A stretch of DNA of 64,000 bases. It comes from Plesiomonas sp051652165. Its GTDB lineage: Bacteria; Pseudomonadota; Gammaproteobacteria; Enterobacterales; CAMTGL01. This document shows, in pieces, positions 55,189 through 63,902 of this stretch (position 1 is the first letter of the stretch; every line of letters starts with the position of its first letter). The DNA lies in contig NZ_JBOFTR010000015.1 of assembly GCF_051652165.1 (NCBI RefSeq), positions 186,001-250,000 on the forward strand, written 5' to 3'. Position numbers and translations under genes: made by a program. A model generated the notes under the pieces. The model was given only the letters and a program-made list of their open reading frames with translations, had not been told where the DNA came from and did not search any database.

Positions 55189-56622
55189 ATGGCTAACAAC
55201 ATTCGTATCGAAGAAGACCTGCTGGGTACCCGCGAAGTTTCTGCTGATGCTTACTATGGCATCCATACTCTGCGCGCTATCGAAAACTTCAACATCTCTA
55301 ACACCACTATCTCTGATGTTCCAGAGTTTGTTCGCGGCATGGTGATGGTGAAAAAAGCAACTGCACTGGCAAACCAAGAGCTGGGCGCAATTCCTGCTGA
55401 TGTCGGTGATATGATTGTTAAAGCGTGCGATCTGATCCTGACTACCGGTAAGTGCATGGATCAGTTCCCAACTGACGTGTACCAAGGCGGTGCAGGTACT
55501 TCTGTCAACATGAACACCAACGAAGTGGTTGCAAACGTTGCACTTGAGCTGATGGGTCTGGAAAAAGGCCGTTATGATGTGATCAACCCTTGTGATCATG
55601 TGAATGCCAGCCAGTCAACCAACGATGCCTACCCAACCGGTTTCCGTATTGCTGTCTACAACAGTGTTATGCAACTGATTGAAAAAATCGAGTACCTGAA
55701 GGCAGGTTTCGATAACAAAGCGACTGAATTTGCTAAAGTGCTGAAAATGGGCCGTACTCAGCTGCAAGATGCTGTGCCGATGACCCTTGGCCAAGAGTTC
55801 CGTGCATTCTCTGTGTTAATGCAAGAAGAAGTGCGCAACCTCAAGCGTACCGCTGAACTGCTGCTGGAAGTTAACCTAGGCGCTACCGCAATCGGTACAG
55901 GCGTAAATACGCCGGAAGGTTACTCTGCAAGCATCATTGGTCACCTAACTGCAGTAACCGGTTTACCATGCCTGATCTCTGAAGATCTGATTGAAGCCAC
56001 TTCTGATTGTGGTGCTTACGTGATGATGCACGGTGCGCTCAAGCGTACTGCGGTGAAGATGTCTAAGATCTGTAATGACTTGCGTCTGCTCTCTTCTGGC
56101 CCACGTGCAGCAATTAAAGAGATCAATCTGCCAGAGCTACAAGCTGGCTCTTCTATCATGCCAGCAAAAGTAAACCCAGTAATCCCAGAAGTGGTAAACC
56201 AAGTTTGCTTTAAAGTGATTGGTAACGACACCACCGTCACTTTTGCCGCCGAAGCCGGTCAGCTACAGTTGAACGTGATGGAGCCGGTCATTGGCCAAGC
56301 GATGTTTGAGTCAATCTCTATTCTGGCAAACGCCTGTGTAAACCTGCGTGATTTCTGTGTAGATGGCATCACTGCCAACCCTGAGCAGTGTGCCGCTTAC
56401 GTATTCAACTCTATCGGTATCGTCACGTATCTGAACCCGTTCATTGGCCACCACAACGGTGACATCGTCGGTAAGATCTGTGCTGAAACCGGTAAAGGTG
56501 TACGCGAAGTGGTTCTTGAGCGTGGTCTGCTGACTGAAGCTCAACTTGATGACATTTTGTCTGTCGAGAACTTGATGAACCCGCAATACAAAGCGAAACG
56601 CTTCACGGAAGAAAACGCGTAA
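55189..56622 (+). CDS. aspA: Aspartate ammonia-lyase
   Basis: Converts L-aspartate to fumarate and ammonia, feeding FrdABCD with its electron acceptor. The 477-residue protein has the superfamily signature GSSIMPAKVNP near residue 320, and the aspartase N-terminus RIEEDLLGTREVSADAYYG and TNDAYPTGFR. AAGG lies ten bases before the ATG. It is followed by a terminator and then dcuA, the same order as E. coli. Confidence 0.98.
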   Translation: MANNIRIEEDLLGTREVSADAYYGIHTLRAIENFNISNTTISDVPEFVRGMVMVKKATALANQELGAIPADVGDMIVKACDLILTTGKCMDQFPTDVYQGGAGTSVNMNTNEVVANVALELMGLEKGRYDVINPCDHVNASQSTNDAYPTGFRIAVYNSVMQLIEKIEYLKAGFDNKATEFAKVLKMGRTQLQDAVPMTLGQEFRAFSVLMQEEVRNLKRTAELLLEVNLGATAIGTGVNTPEGYSASIIGHLTAVTGLPCLISEDLIEATSDCGAYVMMHGALKRTAVKMSKICNDLRLLSSGPRAAIKEINLPELQAGSSIMPAKVNPVIPEVVNQVCFKVIGNDTTVTFAAEAGQLQLNVMEPVIGQAMFESISILANACVNLRDFCVDGITANPEQCAAYVFNSIGIVTYLNPFIGHHNGDIVGKICAETGKGVREVVLERGLLTEAQLDDILSVENLMNPQYKAKRFTEENA

Positions 56623-56640
56623 TCAACTCGAACATTGACT

Positions 56641-56666
56641 AAAGCCGGCTTCTGCCGGCTTTTTCT
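56641..56666 (+). terminator. Intrinsic terminator after aspA
   Basis: AAAGCCGGC (56641-56649) pairs with GCCGGCTTT (56654-56662), followed by more T residues, 19 bases past the stop. Confidence 0.9.
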
Positions 56667-56733
56667 AGTTCAGTTGGTGTCGTGTTTACATGGAAGGATT
56701 TTTTGTTAACGACACCCCTTGGAGAAAAATAAC

Positions 56734-58032
56734 ATGATGTGGATGGAACTTGCCGTTGTCCTTATCGGCATATTTATTGGTGCACGAATTGGTGGTATTG
56801 GGATCGGTTTTGCCGGTGGTTTAGGTGTTATCGCGCTGGCACTAATGGGCGTAAAACCCGGCAATATCCCGTGGGATGTGATCCTGATTATTATGGCCGT
56901 TATTTCGGCTATCGCAGCAATGCAAGTTGCTGGCGGTATGGATTATCTGGTCAGTGAAGCAGAAAAAATTCTGCGCAAACACCCAAAGCAAATTACGTTT
57001 CTCGCACCACTCGTCACCTATTTTATGACGCTGTTGGCAGGTACTGGCCATACTGCGTTTTCTACCCTGCCGGTTATCGCTGAAGTCGCGAAAGAGCAAG
57101 GTATTCGCCCGTCTCGTCCACTCTCTATCGCAGTGGTCTCATCACAAATTGCGATTACCGCCTCCCCCGTTTCTGCTGCTGTGGTCTTTTTCTCCGGCAT
57201 CATGGAGCCTTTGGGTGTTAGCTATCTGCAAATTCTGGGTATTTGTATCTCAACCACTCTGCTGGCGGTGATCTTAACCTCATTTGTAACGAACTTCCTC
57301 GGCTGTGAACTGAAAGATGATCCGGTTTATCAAGAGCGTTTAGCAAAAGGCCAGATTAAACTGCGTGGCTCACAAGCCATCACACTGCTGCCAGGTGCTA
57401 AACTTTCTGTGGGTCTGTTCCTGCTGGCGATCATTGCGGTTATGGCTTATGCCACTGCGATTTCACCGACCGTGGGTCTGATTGAAAATCCGGTCATGCC
57501 GCGTAACGATGCGATCATTGCCTTTATGCTGACCGCCGCAACAGCCATTACTGTACTGTGCAAAATTGACTCAAGCAAAATTGTGAATGCTGCAACCTTC
57601 AAATCTGGCATGTCTGCTTGTATCTGTGTGATGGGTGTTGCGTGGCTCGGTGATACGTTTGTCTCAGCGCACATTGAAGGCATCAAAGAGACCGCAAGCT
57701 CAATTCTGGCACAATACCCATGGATGCTCGCTGTTGTGCTGTTCTTTGCTGCAATGCTGCTATATTCACAAGCGGCCACAGCCAAAGCACTGATCCCCGC
57801 GGCATTGATGTTAGGTGTTAGCCCAGTGACTGCAATTGCCTCTTTTGCTGCAGTATCAGCACTGTTTGTATTGCCAACCTATCCAACTCTATTGGCTGCC
57901 GTTGAGATGGATGACACTGGCTCTACCCGTATTGGTAAAGCTGTCTTTAACCATCCATTTATGATCCCAGGCGTGCTGTGTATTAGTCTATCAGTGATGT
58001 TTGGTTTTATTATTGGTGGTATGGTTCTGTAA
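56734..58032 (+). CDS. dcuA: Anaerobic C4-dicarboxylate transporter DcuA
   Basis: Inner-membrane exchanger of aspartate, fumarate, malate and succinate. The 432-residue protein has ten or more hydrophobic spans and tracks E. coli DcuA rather than DcuB: ARIGGIGIGFAGGLGV, GVKPGNIPWDVI, ITASPVSAAVV, SACICVMGVAWLGDTFVS and LPTYPTLLAAVEMDDTG. I start at the ATG at 56734 (GGAG nine bases upstream); the TTG at 56719 abuts the ribosome binding site. It partners aspA for aspartate-driven fumarate respiration. Confidence 0.95.
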   Translation: MMWMELAVVLIGIFIGARIGGIGIGFAGGLGVIALALMGVKPGNIPWDVILIIMAVISAIAAMQVAGGMDYLVSEAEKILRKHPKQITFLAPLVTYFMTLLAGTGHTAFSTLPVIAEVAKEQGIRPSRPLSIAVVSSQIAITASPVSAAVVFFSGIMEPLGVSYLQILGICISTTLLAVILTSFVTNFLGCELKDDPVYQERLAKGQIKLRGSQAITLLPGAKLSVGLFLLAIIAVMAYATAISPTVGLIENPVMPRNDAIIAFMLTAATAITVLCKIDSSKIVNAATFKSGMSACICVMGVAWLGDTFVSAHIEGIKETASSILAQYPWMLAVVLFFAAMLLYSQAATAKALIPAALMLGVSPVTAIASFAAVSALFVLPTYPTLLAAVEMDDTGSTRIGKAVFNHPFMIPGVLCISLSVMFGFIIGGMVL

Positions 58033-58077
58033 TTTCAAAATACATCTCTAAAATAACAGCCTACTGTTATCACTATT

Positions 58078-58103
58078 AAGCACTCGCAAGGGTGCTTTTT
58101 TAT
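58078..58103 (+). terminator. Intrinsic terminator after dcuA
   Basis: AAGCACTC-GCAA-GGGTGCTT stem (58078-58097, one G-U pair) followed by a T run. It ends five bases before the stop codon of the convergent gene at 58108. Confidence 0.85.
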
Positions 58104-58107
58104 TATT

Positions 58108-59553
58108 TTAACTTAATTGACGCATTGTCTCTCGAAGCATGACGCATAAGCCTTGGTGATTTTCGACCATTTTTTTTATTTTTAATGGTAAAGCACAACA
58201 TTTTCCTTTCTTCAAGAAAAAATCACTCTTCTTTTTATATTGCTCTTTATAATTATTAATATCACTCTGTAATGGCTTTATACTCTCATGCAGAGCCTCA
58301 AAGTCTGATTTAAAACCTGCTATCAACGATGCAAATATGTAACAGCTTTTATCTTCATCACACTGGAAAAGCTTAACTAATGCTGGATAAAAATGCTTTT
58401 CGACCCAATCAACTTGTTCATCGAGTTTTTCAGCTAAGACAGTTAAGGTTTTTATATCCACATACTCATTAGTGATATATTGATAGTGTTTAATTTTTTC
58501 ATCAGAAAAATAGTGGAAAACACCATTTGAATTTTCCATCAAGCTATTTACGTTATCATCAATAAACTCAGTCATTGCTTTATGCAAGCTTTTTATATTA
58601 GCGTAAACATACGAAGAGATACCAGACGAATTAATATTTTTTAATTGATCTTTTGTATTATAAACAAACTCGTCAACATCTAACCAATCACTCAACTCTA
58701 CAATAAAAACTCTACTACCCTGATGGTACATTACCTGACACTGTCGAATAAATTCATTTTTTATAATGTCAAATACACTGCTGCATATTCGTTTTATTTT
58801 ACCGTATACCACATCACCATTAATCAATAATTCAGCACGATAAACTTTAGGAATAAATTCATACTTAACCAAGGAATAATCACTACCGCGCTCAAATCTT
58901 AGCTGATAAAGTTCATTACGTTTACTCTCATTTTCCAGATCAAGTAAGAGAGAACATATTTCATTTAATGGTTCGATATCTGTATTAACTGAGCAATGAC
59001 TAACCTCTCCATTATTACATCGTGAGGTATACTCTGCATCATTATTTCTATTATTTACTTCATCTAAAAGAAAACGATTAATCAGCACCTTTATTTTACT
59101 GGAAAACTCACACAACTCCTGCTTTCGAAGCACTCCATTATAACAAAAAAGCTCTCTTATTTTTTCATATACAATAGACTCATCTTTAACTGCCATCGTA
59201 AACAATGGGTGATTTTGATAACGAAAGCAAACATCTACCAAATCATCAGCTCTTCTAGTATAAACAAGATTATAGTTTTCAACACACTCATATTTCGTCA
59301 ACTGCATTAATGTAAGATAATTATCTAGTTTCTCTAACTGTGTGATATCGCTGTCATCCTCTATATGAACATTTATTTTATGATAGAGCACCTTTAGCTC
59401 ACTGAGCGTGCTTTTTTTATTTAGAAAAAGGCTAAAAAATGACAAGAACCACTCAAGCCACGACTGTTCTAATTGTAGCTTCTCTCCATTTAATATACTA
59501 CTTACATGCTCTAATGGTAATTTAACACCTGATTGTGCGATTATCACTGCCAT
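58108..59553 (-). CDS. AT-rich orphan protein; N-terminus resembles type III effectors
   Basis: I do not recognise this 481-residue protein. It is much more AT-rich than its neighbours and splits the conserved dcuA-cutA order, so it was probably acquired by transfer. No signal peptide or membrane span is clear; the composition is helical and cysteine-containing (for example KCCALP near residue 460). The N-terminus begins MAVIIAQSGVK and has SWLEWFLSFF at residues 31-40, followed by a leucine-rich helix. In Salmonella SspH/SifA-type effectors a WEK(I/M)xxFF motif sits at the same place after a similar MPxxI start. That likeness is from memory. I start at the ATG at 59553 (weak ribosome binding site); the GTG at 59565 is an alternative. 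Confidence 0.6.
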   Translation of the reverse strand: MAVIIAQSGVKLPLEHVSSILNGEKLQLEQSWLEWFLSFFSLFLNKKSTLSELKVLYHKINVHIEDDSDITQLEKLDNYLTLMQLTKYECVENYNLVYTRRADDLVDVCFRYQNHPLFTMAVKDESIVYEKIRELFCYNGVLRKQELCEFSSKIKVLINRFLLDEVNNRNNDAEYTSRCNNGEVSHCSVNTDIEPLNEICSLLLDLENESKRNELYQLRFERGSDYSLVKYEFIPKVYRAELLINGDVVYGKIKRICSSVFDIIKNEFIRQCQVMYHQGSRVFIVELSDWLDVDEFVYNTKDQLKNINSSGISSYVYANIKSLHKAMTEFIDDNVNSLMENSNGVFHYFSDEKIKHYQYITNEYVDIKTLTVLAEKLDEQVDWVEKHFYPALVKLFQCDEDKSCYIFASLIAGFKSDFEALHESIKPLQSDINNYKEQYKKKSDFFLKKGKCCALPLKIKKMVENHQGLCVMLRETMRQLS

Positions 59554-59948
59554 GGTATTACCCACAAAATATCTATATACTCAAATAAGACCACGTTCTA
59601 TGAATATAAGATAACCTCAAAAAACATACTACCCGTAAAAATACTTAGCTTTTAATCTCACCAAATAAATAATCCTCTGATAAATTGTATTGAGTGAATG
59701 ATTTTTCTTAACTACTACTTACTGCTCCCTTGCTCTGTCATTTACACACTCTACTGACTGAATACTGAATTAGTATTGCCTGTGGTATCTTACCGTTTTT
59801 CTTAAATCAACACCTACAGTACAATCAGCCCGTCGCAAAAAATTGTGTTCATGGTAAAAACACATACCCCATATCGCAATTTGCTTAACGTAATGATACT
59901 CATAACTACAACACCGCGCTTATTCGCCATTTTGAAGGGAAGTAAAGC
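59554..59948. other. AT-rich intergenic region upstream of cutA
   Basis: A 395-base gap separating the orphan gene from cutA. It should hold the promoters of both divergent genes. No IS end, tRNA or direct repeat is visible that would mark an insertion boundary. Confidence 0.6.
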
Positions 59949-60293
59949 ATGACAACCACAGCCAAAATAGTGCTCTGCACTGTTCCCAATAATCTGGACG
60001 CTGATAATCAAGAGCAACAGACTGCGCGCGATATCGCACAAACACTGGTCAGCGAACGTTGGGCGGCCTGTGTTAATCTGCTGCCTACCATGCAATCAGT
60101 GTATCGTTGGCAAGAAAAGATCGAAGAGAGCAGCGAAGTTCAGCTGCTGATAAAAACCGATCAACCCCATCTCGATGGCCTGATGCAACGCCTTCGTGAA
60201 CTGCACCCCTACCAAACACCAGAAATACTGGTTATCGATATCGCACACGGTGACAAGGAGTACCTGACATGGCTCAGCGCCTGTTTACATTGA
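59949..60293 (+). CDS. cutA: Divalent-cation tolerance protein CutA
   Basis: Trimeric ferredoxin-like-fold protein linked to copper tolerance. The 114-residue protein has ERWAACVNLLP, the SVYRWQEKIEESSEVQLLIKT core and HPYQTPEILVI, matching E. coli CutA. GGAAG precedes the ATG. Its 3' end overlaps dsbD by 25 bases, so the two are coupled. Confidence 0.95.
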   Translation: MTTTAKIVLCTVPNNLDADNQEQQTARDIAQTLVSERWAACVNLLPTMQSVYRWQEKIEESSEVQLLIKTDQPHLDGLMQRLRELHPYQTPEILVIDIAHGDKEYLTWLSACLH

Positions 60294-62098
60294 TTTTACT
60301 GCTGTCACTTTGCAGCACCGCCAATGCAATCAATCTGTTTGCACCAAAAAGTCAGGGGTTTGTACCGGTAGACAGCGCCTTCCCGTTTGATTTTAGCCAG
60401 AAAGGGGATCAACTCTCGCTCAACTGGCAGGTTAAAGAGGGCTACTATCTCTACCGTCATCAATTTAAAGTCACCGCGCACAATGCAACCTTAGGCGAAT
60501 TTACCCTGCCAGCAGGTAAAGCACACCGCGATGAATTTTTTGGTGAAGTGCAGATATTCACTCAACCGCTGCAATTAACCCTACCCATTTTGCAGGCAGA
60601 CAGTAACGCCACACTTGATGTCAGCTACCAAGGGTGTGCCAGTGCCGGATTTTGCTATCCACCAGAAACACGCAGCATCCCACTACAACTTGTACAGGCT
60701 GCATCAGCAGAAATACCACCACAAGCCCCCCGTACTGCAGCGCCAGTCTCTGATGTTGATACATCAACCGCCTTTGCAACTCCCGATCAAACCACAGTAT
60801 CAACCTCTGTTGAACAACCCGAACAAGAGCGTTTAGCCGACCAACTGGCAGCAAACCGCTGGACACCGCTGCTGTTTTTTATCCTCGGTATCGGTATGGC
60901 CTTTACGCCCTGCGTACTGCCAATGTTCCCCCTGCTCTCAAGCGTGGTACTTGGCGGAGGCCAGCGGCATTCGCACCGTCGGGCCTTTATTCTTGCCATG
61001 GCATACGTACAGGGCATGGCCCTGACCTACACCCTGCTCGGGCTGGTGGTTGCCGCAGCCGGATTACAATTTCAGGCCGCGCTGCAACACCCGTACGTAC
61101 TGATTGGCTTATCCATACTGTTTGGCTTACTGGCCCTTTCAATGTTTGGCCTGTTTAGTCTGCAACTGCCAAGCAGCCTGCAAACTCGCCTCACACTACT
61201 CAGTGGTCAACAACAAGGTGGCAATATTCCGGGTGTATTTCTGATGGGTGCGATTGCCGGGCTCATCTGCTCCCCCTGCACCACCGCACCACTGTCTGGC
61301 GCGCTACTGTATGTCGCCAACAGCGGCGATCTGCTGACCGGTGCCGTCACCCTCTACCTGCTAGCATTCGGTATGGGCCTACCGCTGATCGGCATCGCCT
61401 TATTCGGCAACCGCCTGCTACCGAAAAATGGCGCATGGATGACCCATGTCAAAACTGGATTTGGCTTCCTACTGCTCGCCATGCCGATTGTCCTGCTCTC
61501 ACGCTTACTGCCTGAACTCTGGGTTGCCCGCCTGTGGAGCATACTGGCTGTCAGCGGTGGCGGCTGGCTGCTATTTATCATCCCTGCCCAGCGCACCGTA
61601 CAAATATTACTCAAAGCGGCCGTGCTGTTGGCCGTCATTATCGGCGCAAAACCGTTACAAGAGTGGGTTTATGCCCCGTTGCAAACGACAGCATCACTGG
61701 CATCAGAGACCTCTTCGGTACAAGCCATACCGCCAACCAAACCCTTTATTTTGGTGGATAGCCTACCGGCACTCCAACAGGCCCTGGCCGAGGCCAAAGG
61801 TAAACCGGTCATGCTCGATTTTTACGCCGACTGGTGCGTTGCCTGCAAAGAGTTCAGCAAATACACCTTCAGTGATAGGCAAGTACAACAACAGTTTAAG
61901 GATATGGTGCTGTTAAAAGCCGATGTCACCGCCAACAATCAGGCTGATAAACAGTTGCTGGAAAACCTGCGGGTCATGGGGCTGCCCACACTGCTGTTTT
62001 TTGATCGCAACGGAAATGAAATTCCACAAAGTCGCGTCACCGGCTTCATGCCCGCCGCGCCATTTTTATCGCATCTGCAAAACATCACCTCACAGTAA
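60269..62098 (+). CDS. dsbD: Thiol:disulfide interchange protein DsbD
   Basis: Passes reducing power from cytoplasmic thioredoxin to periplasmic DsbC, DsbG and CcmG. The 609-residue protein has a signal peptide (cleaved near TANA), the periplasmic alpha domain with its cysteine pair (SYQGCASAGFCYPP), eight membrane spans with the redox cysteines in FTPCVLPMFPLLSS and LICSPCTTAPLSGA, and the C-terminal thioredoxin domain with WCVACK. AAGGAG lies eight bases before the ATG. Confidence 0.97.
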   Translation: MAQRLFTLILLLSLCSTANAINLFAPKSQGFVPVDSAFPFDFSQKGDQLSLNWQVKEGYYLYRHQFKVTAHNATLGEFTLPAGKAHRDEFFGEVQIFTQPLQLTLPILQADSNATLDVSYQGCASAGFCYPPETRSIPLQLVQAASAEIPPQAPRTAAPVSDVDTSTAFATPDQTTVSTSVEQPEQERLADQLAANRWTPLLFFILGIGMAFTPCVLPMFPLLSSVVLGGGQRHSHRRAFILAMAYVQGMALTYTLLGLVVAAAGLQFQAALQHPYVLIGLSILFGLLALSMFGLFSLQLPSSLQTRLTLLSGQQQGGNIPGVFLMGAIAGLICSPCTTAPLSGALLYVANSGDLLTGAVTLYLLAFGMGLPLIGIALFGNRLLPKNGAWMTHVKTGFGFLLLAMPIVLLSRLLPELWVARLWSILAVSGGGWLLFIIPAQRTVQILLKAAVLLAVIIGAKPLQEWVYAPLQTTASLASETSSVQAIPPTKPFILVDSLPALQQALAEAKGKPVMLDFYADWCVACKEFSKYTFSDRQVQQQFKDMVLLKADVTANNQADKQLLENLRVMGLPTLLFFDRNGNEIPQSRVTGFMPAAPFLSHLQNITSQ

Positions 62099-62103
62099 CT
62101 TTT

Positions 62104-62139
62104 TTGTCGCGTGCCGCACATTTAGGCACGCGACAATTT
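62104..62139 (+). terminator. Strong hairpin after dsbD
   Basis: TTGTCGCGTGCC (62104-62115) pairs with GGCACGCGACAA (62125-62136), followed by TTTG. It lies six bases past the dsbD stop. Confidence 0.75.
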
Positions 62140-62193
62140 GCACTGCAGCATGCGCATTTGCTAACGTAAAAAAAACGTTAATAGAATGATGTT

Positions 62194-62862
62194 ATGGATA
62201 ACGACTGCACGCTAATAATTGCCGACGACCACCCACTTTTTCGCGCAGCATTACAGCAAGCCTTAACCTACGGTATACCGCAGGCCACGCTGCATGAAGC
62301 TGACTCGTTGGCGGCACTGCTTAATGTGCTGGAAAATAGCGCCGATCCTGACTTATTACTGCTTGATCTCAAAATGCCGGGCAGTAACGGTTTTCACGGC
62401 CTACAAACACTACGACAACGCTATCCACTGCTGCCCATTGTCGTTATCTCTGCCAGCGATGACCCCTGTATCATTCAGCAAATTCGCCACTACGGTGCGC
62501 TCGGGTTTATCCCCAAATCAGCACAACTGCCAGTCTTGGTGCATGATATTGAGCGCGCATTGGCCGGAGACAGCATCTTCCCGCCAGATCTGGCTACTGA
62601 TAACAGCACATGGCAACAACACGAACTGCACGCCAATAATCTGCAAACTCGGCTCGGTAGCCTCACCGCACAACAGCACCGTGTACTGGATATGCTTAAT
62701 GAAGGTTTACTCAATAAGCAAATTGCCTATGACCTCAATGTGTCAGAAGCCACTATCAAAGCACACATGACGGCAATATTTCGTAAACTTGGCGTAAAAA
62801 ATCGCACCCAAGCAGTAATCTTATTGCAACAAATCGAACTGAAATCACAAACAGAGTTATAA
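62194..62862 (+). CDS. Orphan LuxR/NarL-type response regulator
   Basis: A 222-residue two-domain regulator. The receiver domain (1-125) has the acidic pair DD at residues 11-12, phosphoacceptor D58 in LLLLDLKMPG, and the conserved lysine in FIPKSAQ. The GerE-type HTH (about 155-215) has LTAQQHRVLDMLNEGLLNKQIA and VSEATIKAHMTAIFRKLGVKNR. No sensor kinase is adjacent, so its signal and targets are unknown. In E. coli this place after dsbD is taken by the TetR-type gene yjdC. The ribosome binding site is weak. marC follows 33 bases later and may share the transcript. Confidence 0.88.
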   Translation: MDNDCTLIIADDHPLFRAALQQALTYGIPQATLHEADSLAALLNVLENSADPDLLLLDLKMPGSNGFHGLQTLRQRYPLLPIVVISASDDPCIIQQIRHYGALGFIPKSAQLPVLVHDIERALAGDSIFPPDLATDNSTWQQHELHANNLQTRLGSLTAQQHRVLDMLNEGLLNKQIAYDLNVSEATIKAHMTAIFRKLGVKNRTQAVILLQQIELKSQTEL

Positions 62863-62895
62863 TGGCCTCTTAAATCAGTAAACAAGGGAGCCTGT

Positions 62896-63513
62896 ATGTT
62901 TGAATCACTGATTGTACAATTTGTTGTATTGTGGGCCGTCATTGACCCTATTGGTTCAATCCCCGTCTATTTATCAAAAACTGCCGCACTGTCAGCACAA
63001 GATCGCCGTAAAGTGGCCAGTAAAGCCATCTTAGTCTCTACCGGCATCCTGCTATTTTTTCTGATTGCAGGCCAATTTTTACTCGAAGCGATGCAAATCC
63101 CACTCAGCGCCTTTCAAACGGCCGGCGGCTTAGTATTACTGCTGTTTGCACTGACCATGATTTTTGGTGAGGGAAAACCCGATCAAGAGATGCGAATGGA
63201 TTATGATATCAATGATTTAGCCGTATTCCCGATTGCCGTACCCTCAATCGCCTCACCTGGCGCTATGATGGCCGTTGTCATGCTCACCGATAATCATCGC
63301 TATGCTATTGGTGAACAGGCTCTAACTGCACTAGTAATGCTTACCGTTCTGATTATCACCTATCTGCTGCTACGCAGTGCATCTAGCATCCAAAAAGTAA
63401 TAGGCCGTACGGGTGCCTCTGTTATTAGCCGTGTTATGGGGTTGATACTTGCTGCTGTTGCTGTCAATAACTTACTCATTGGGCTGCGTGACTTTTTCTC
63501 TCCACTAAGCTAA
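62896..63513 (+). CDS. MarC family integral membrane protein
   Basis: A 205-residue protein with six hydrophobic spans of the MarC/UPF0056 family, whose function is not established despite the name. Visible family features are the first span with VIDPIGSIPVYLS and the later IAVPSIASPGAMMAVVML segment. AAGGGAG precedes the ATG. It may be co-transcribed with the response regulator at 62194. It ends at the terminator at 63537-63566. Confidence 0.88.
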   Translation: MFESLIVQFVVLWAVIDPIGSIPVYLSKTAALSAQDRRKVASKAILVSTGILLFFLIAGQFLLEAMQIPLSAFQTAGGLVLLLFALTMIFGEGKPDQEMRMDYDINDLAVFPIAVPSIASPGAMMAVVMLTDNHRYAIGEQALTALVMLTVLIITYLLLRSASSIQKVIGRTGASVISRVMGLILAAVAVNNLLIGLRDFFSPLS

Positions 63514-63536
63514 TCCCAATAATACCCCACGTATTT

Positions 63537-63566
63537 GGGCTACTTGATATCAGTAGCCCCTATTTT
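63537..63566 (+). terminator. Intrinsic terminator after the MarC-family gene
   Basis: GGGCTACT (63537-63544) pairs with AGTAGCCC (63552-63559), followed by CTATTTT. Confidence 0.8.
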
Positions 63567-63716
63567 CGACTTATCAGCTCTCTTTTTATATCTGACATCA
63601 TCCTAACCCCCCAGCATTCTTTGCTCTATTTCCTAACCAAGCCACACTCCACGTTGTATTACCGCGATTTCACTGCCAGAACAAAAATGGTTTTGGGATA
63701 AAAAAAGATACCCACC

Positions 63717-63732
63717 ACGCAAACGTTTTCGT
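63717..63732 (+). promoter_or_regulatory. PurR operator of purH
   Basis: ACGCAAACGTTTTCGT matches the PurR consensus (AcGCAAACGTTTtCnT) at essentially every position, 171 bases upstream of purH. A TAGAAT hexamer follows at 63733-63738. Purine-dependent repression of purHD is expected. Confidence 0.9.
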
Positions 63733-63829
63733 TAGAATGACACCACCTTAAAAATAGAATCACCAAAAACAATTATCACGCTGATATAAAACGAACAAGT
63801 AACAAACCTCATCGAAATGAGTGCAGGCC

Positions 63830-63867
63830 GCTTACGCAAACCCACCACACACACGGTTTGCGTAAGC
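63830..63867 (+). other. Perfect 13-pair hairpin in the purH leader
   Basis: GCTTACGCAAACC (63830-63842) pairs with GGTTTGCGTAAGC (63855-63867) around 12 bases, 35 bases before the purH start. The arms contain ACGCAAAC and GTTTGCGT, which are PurR half-sites. There is no T run after it. Confidence 0.65.
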
Positions 63868-63902
63868 TACTTTCTGCTCACTCGAAGGGGATCTCATCAA
63901 TC

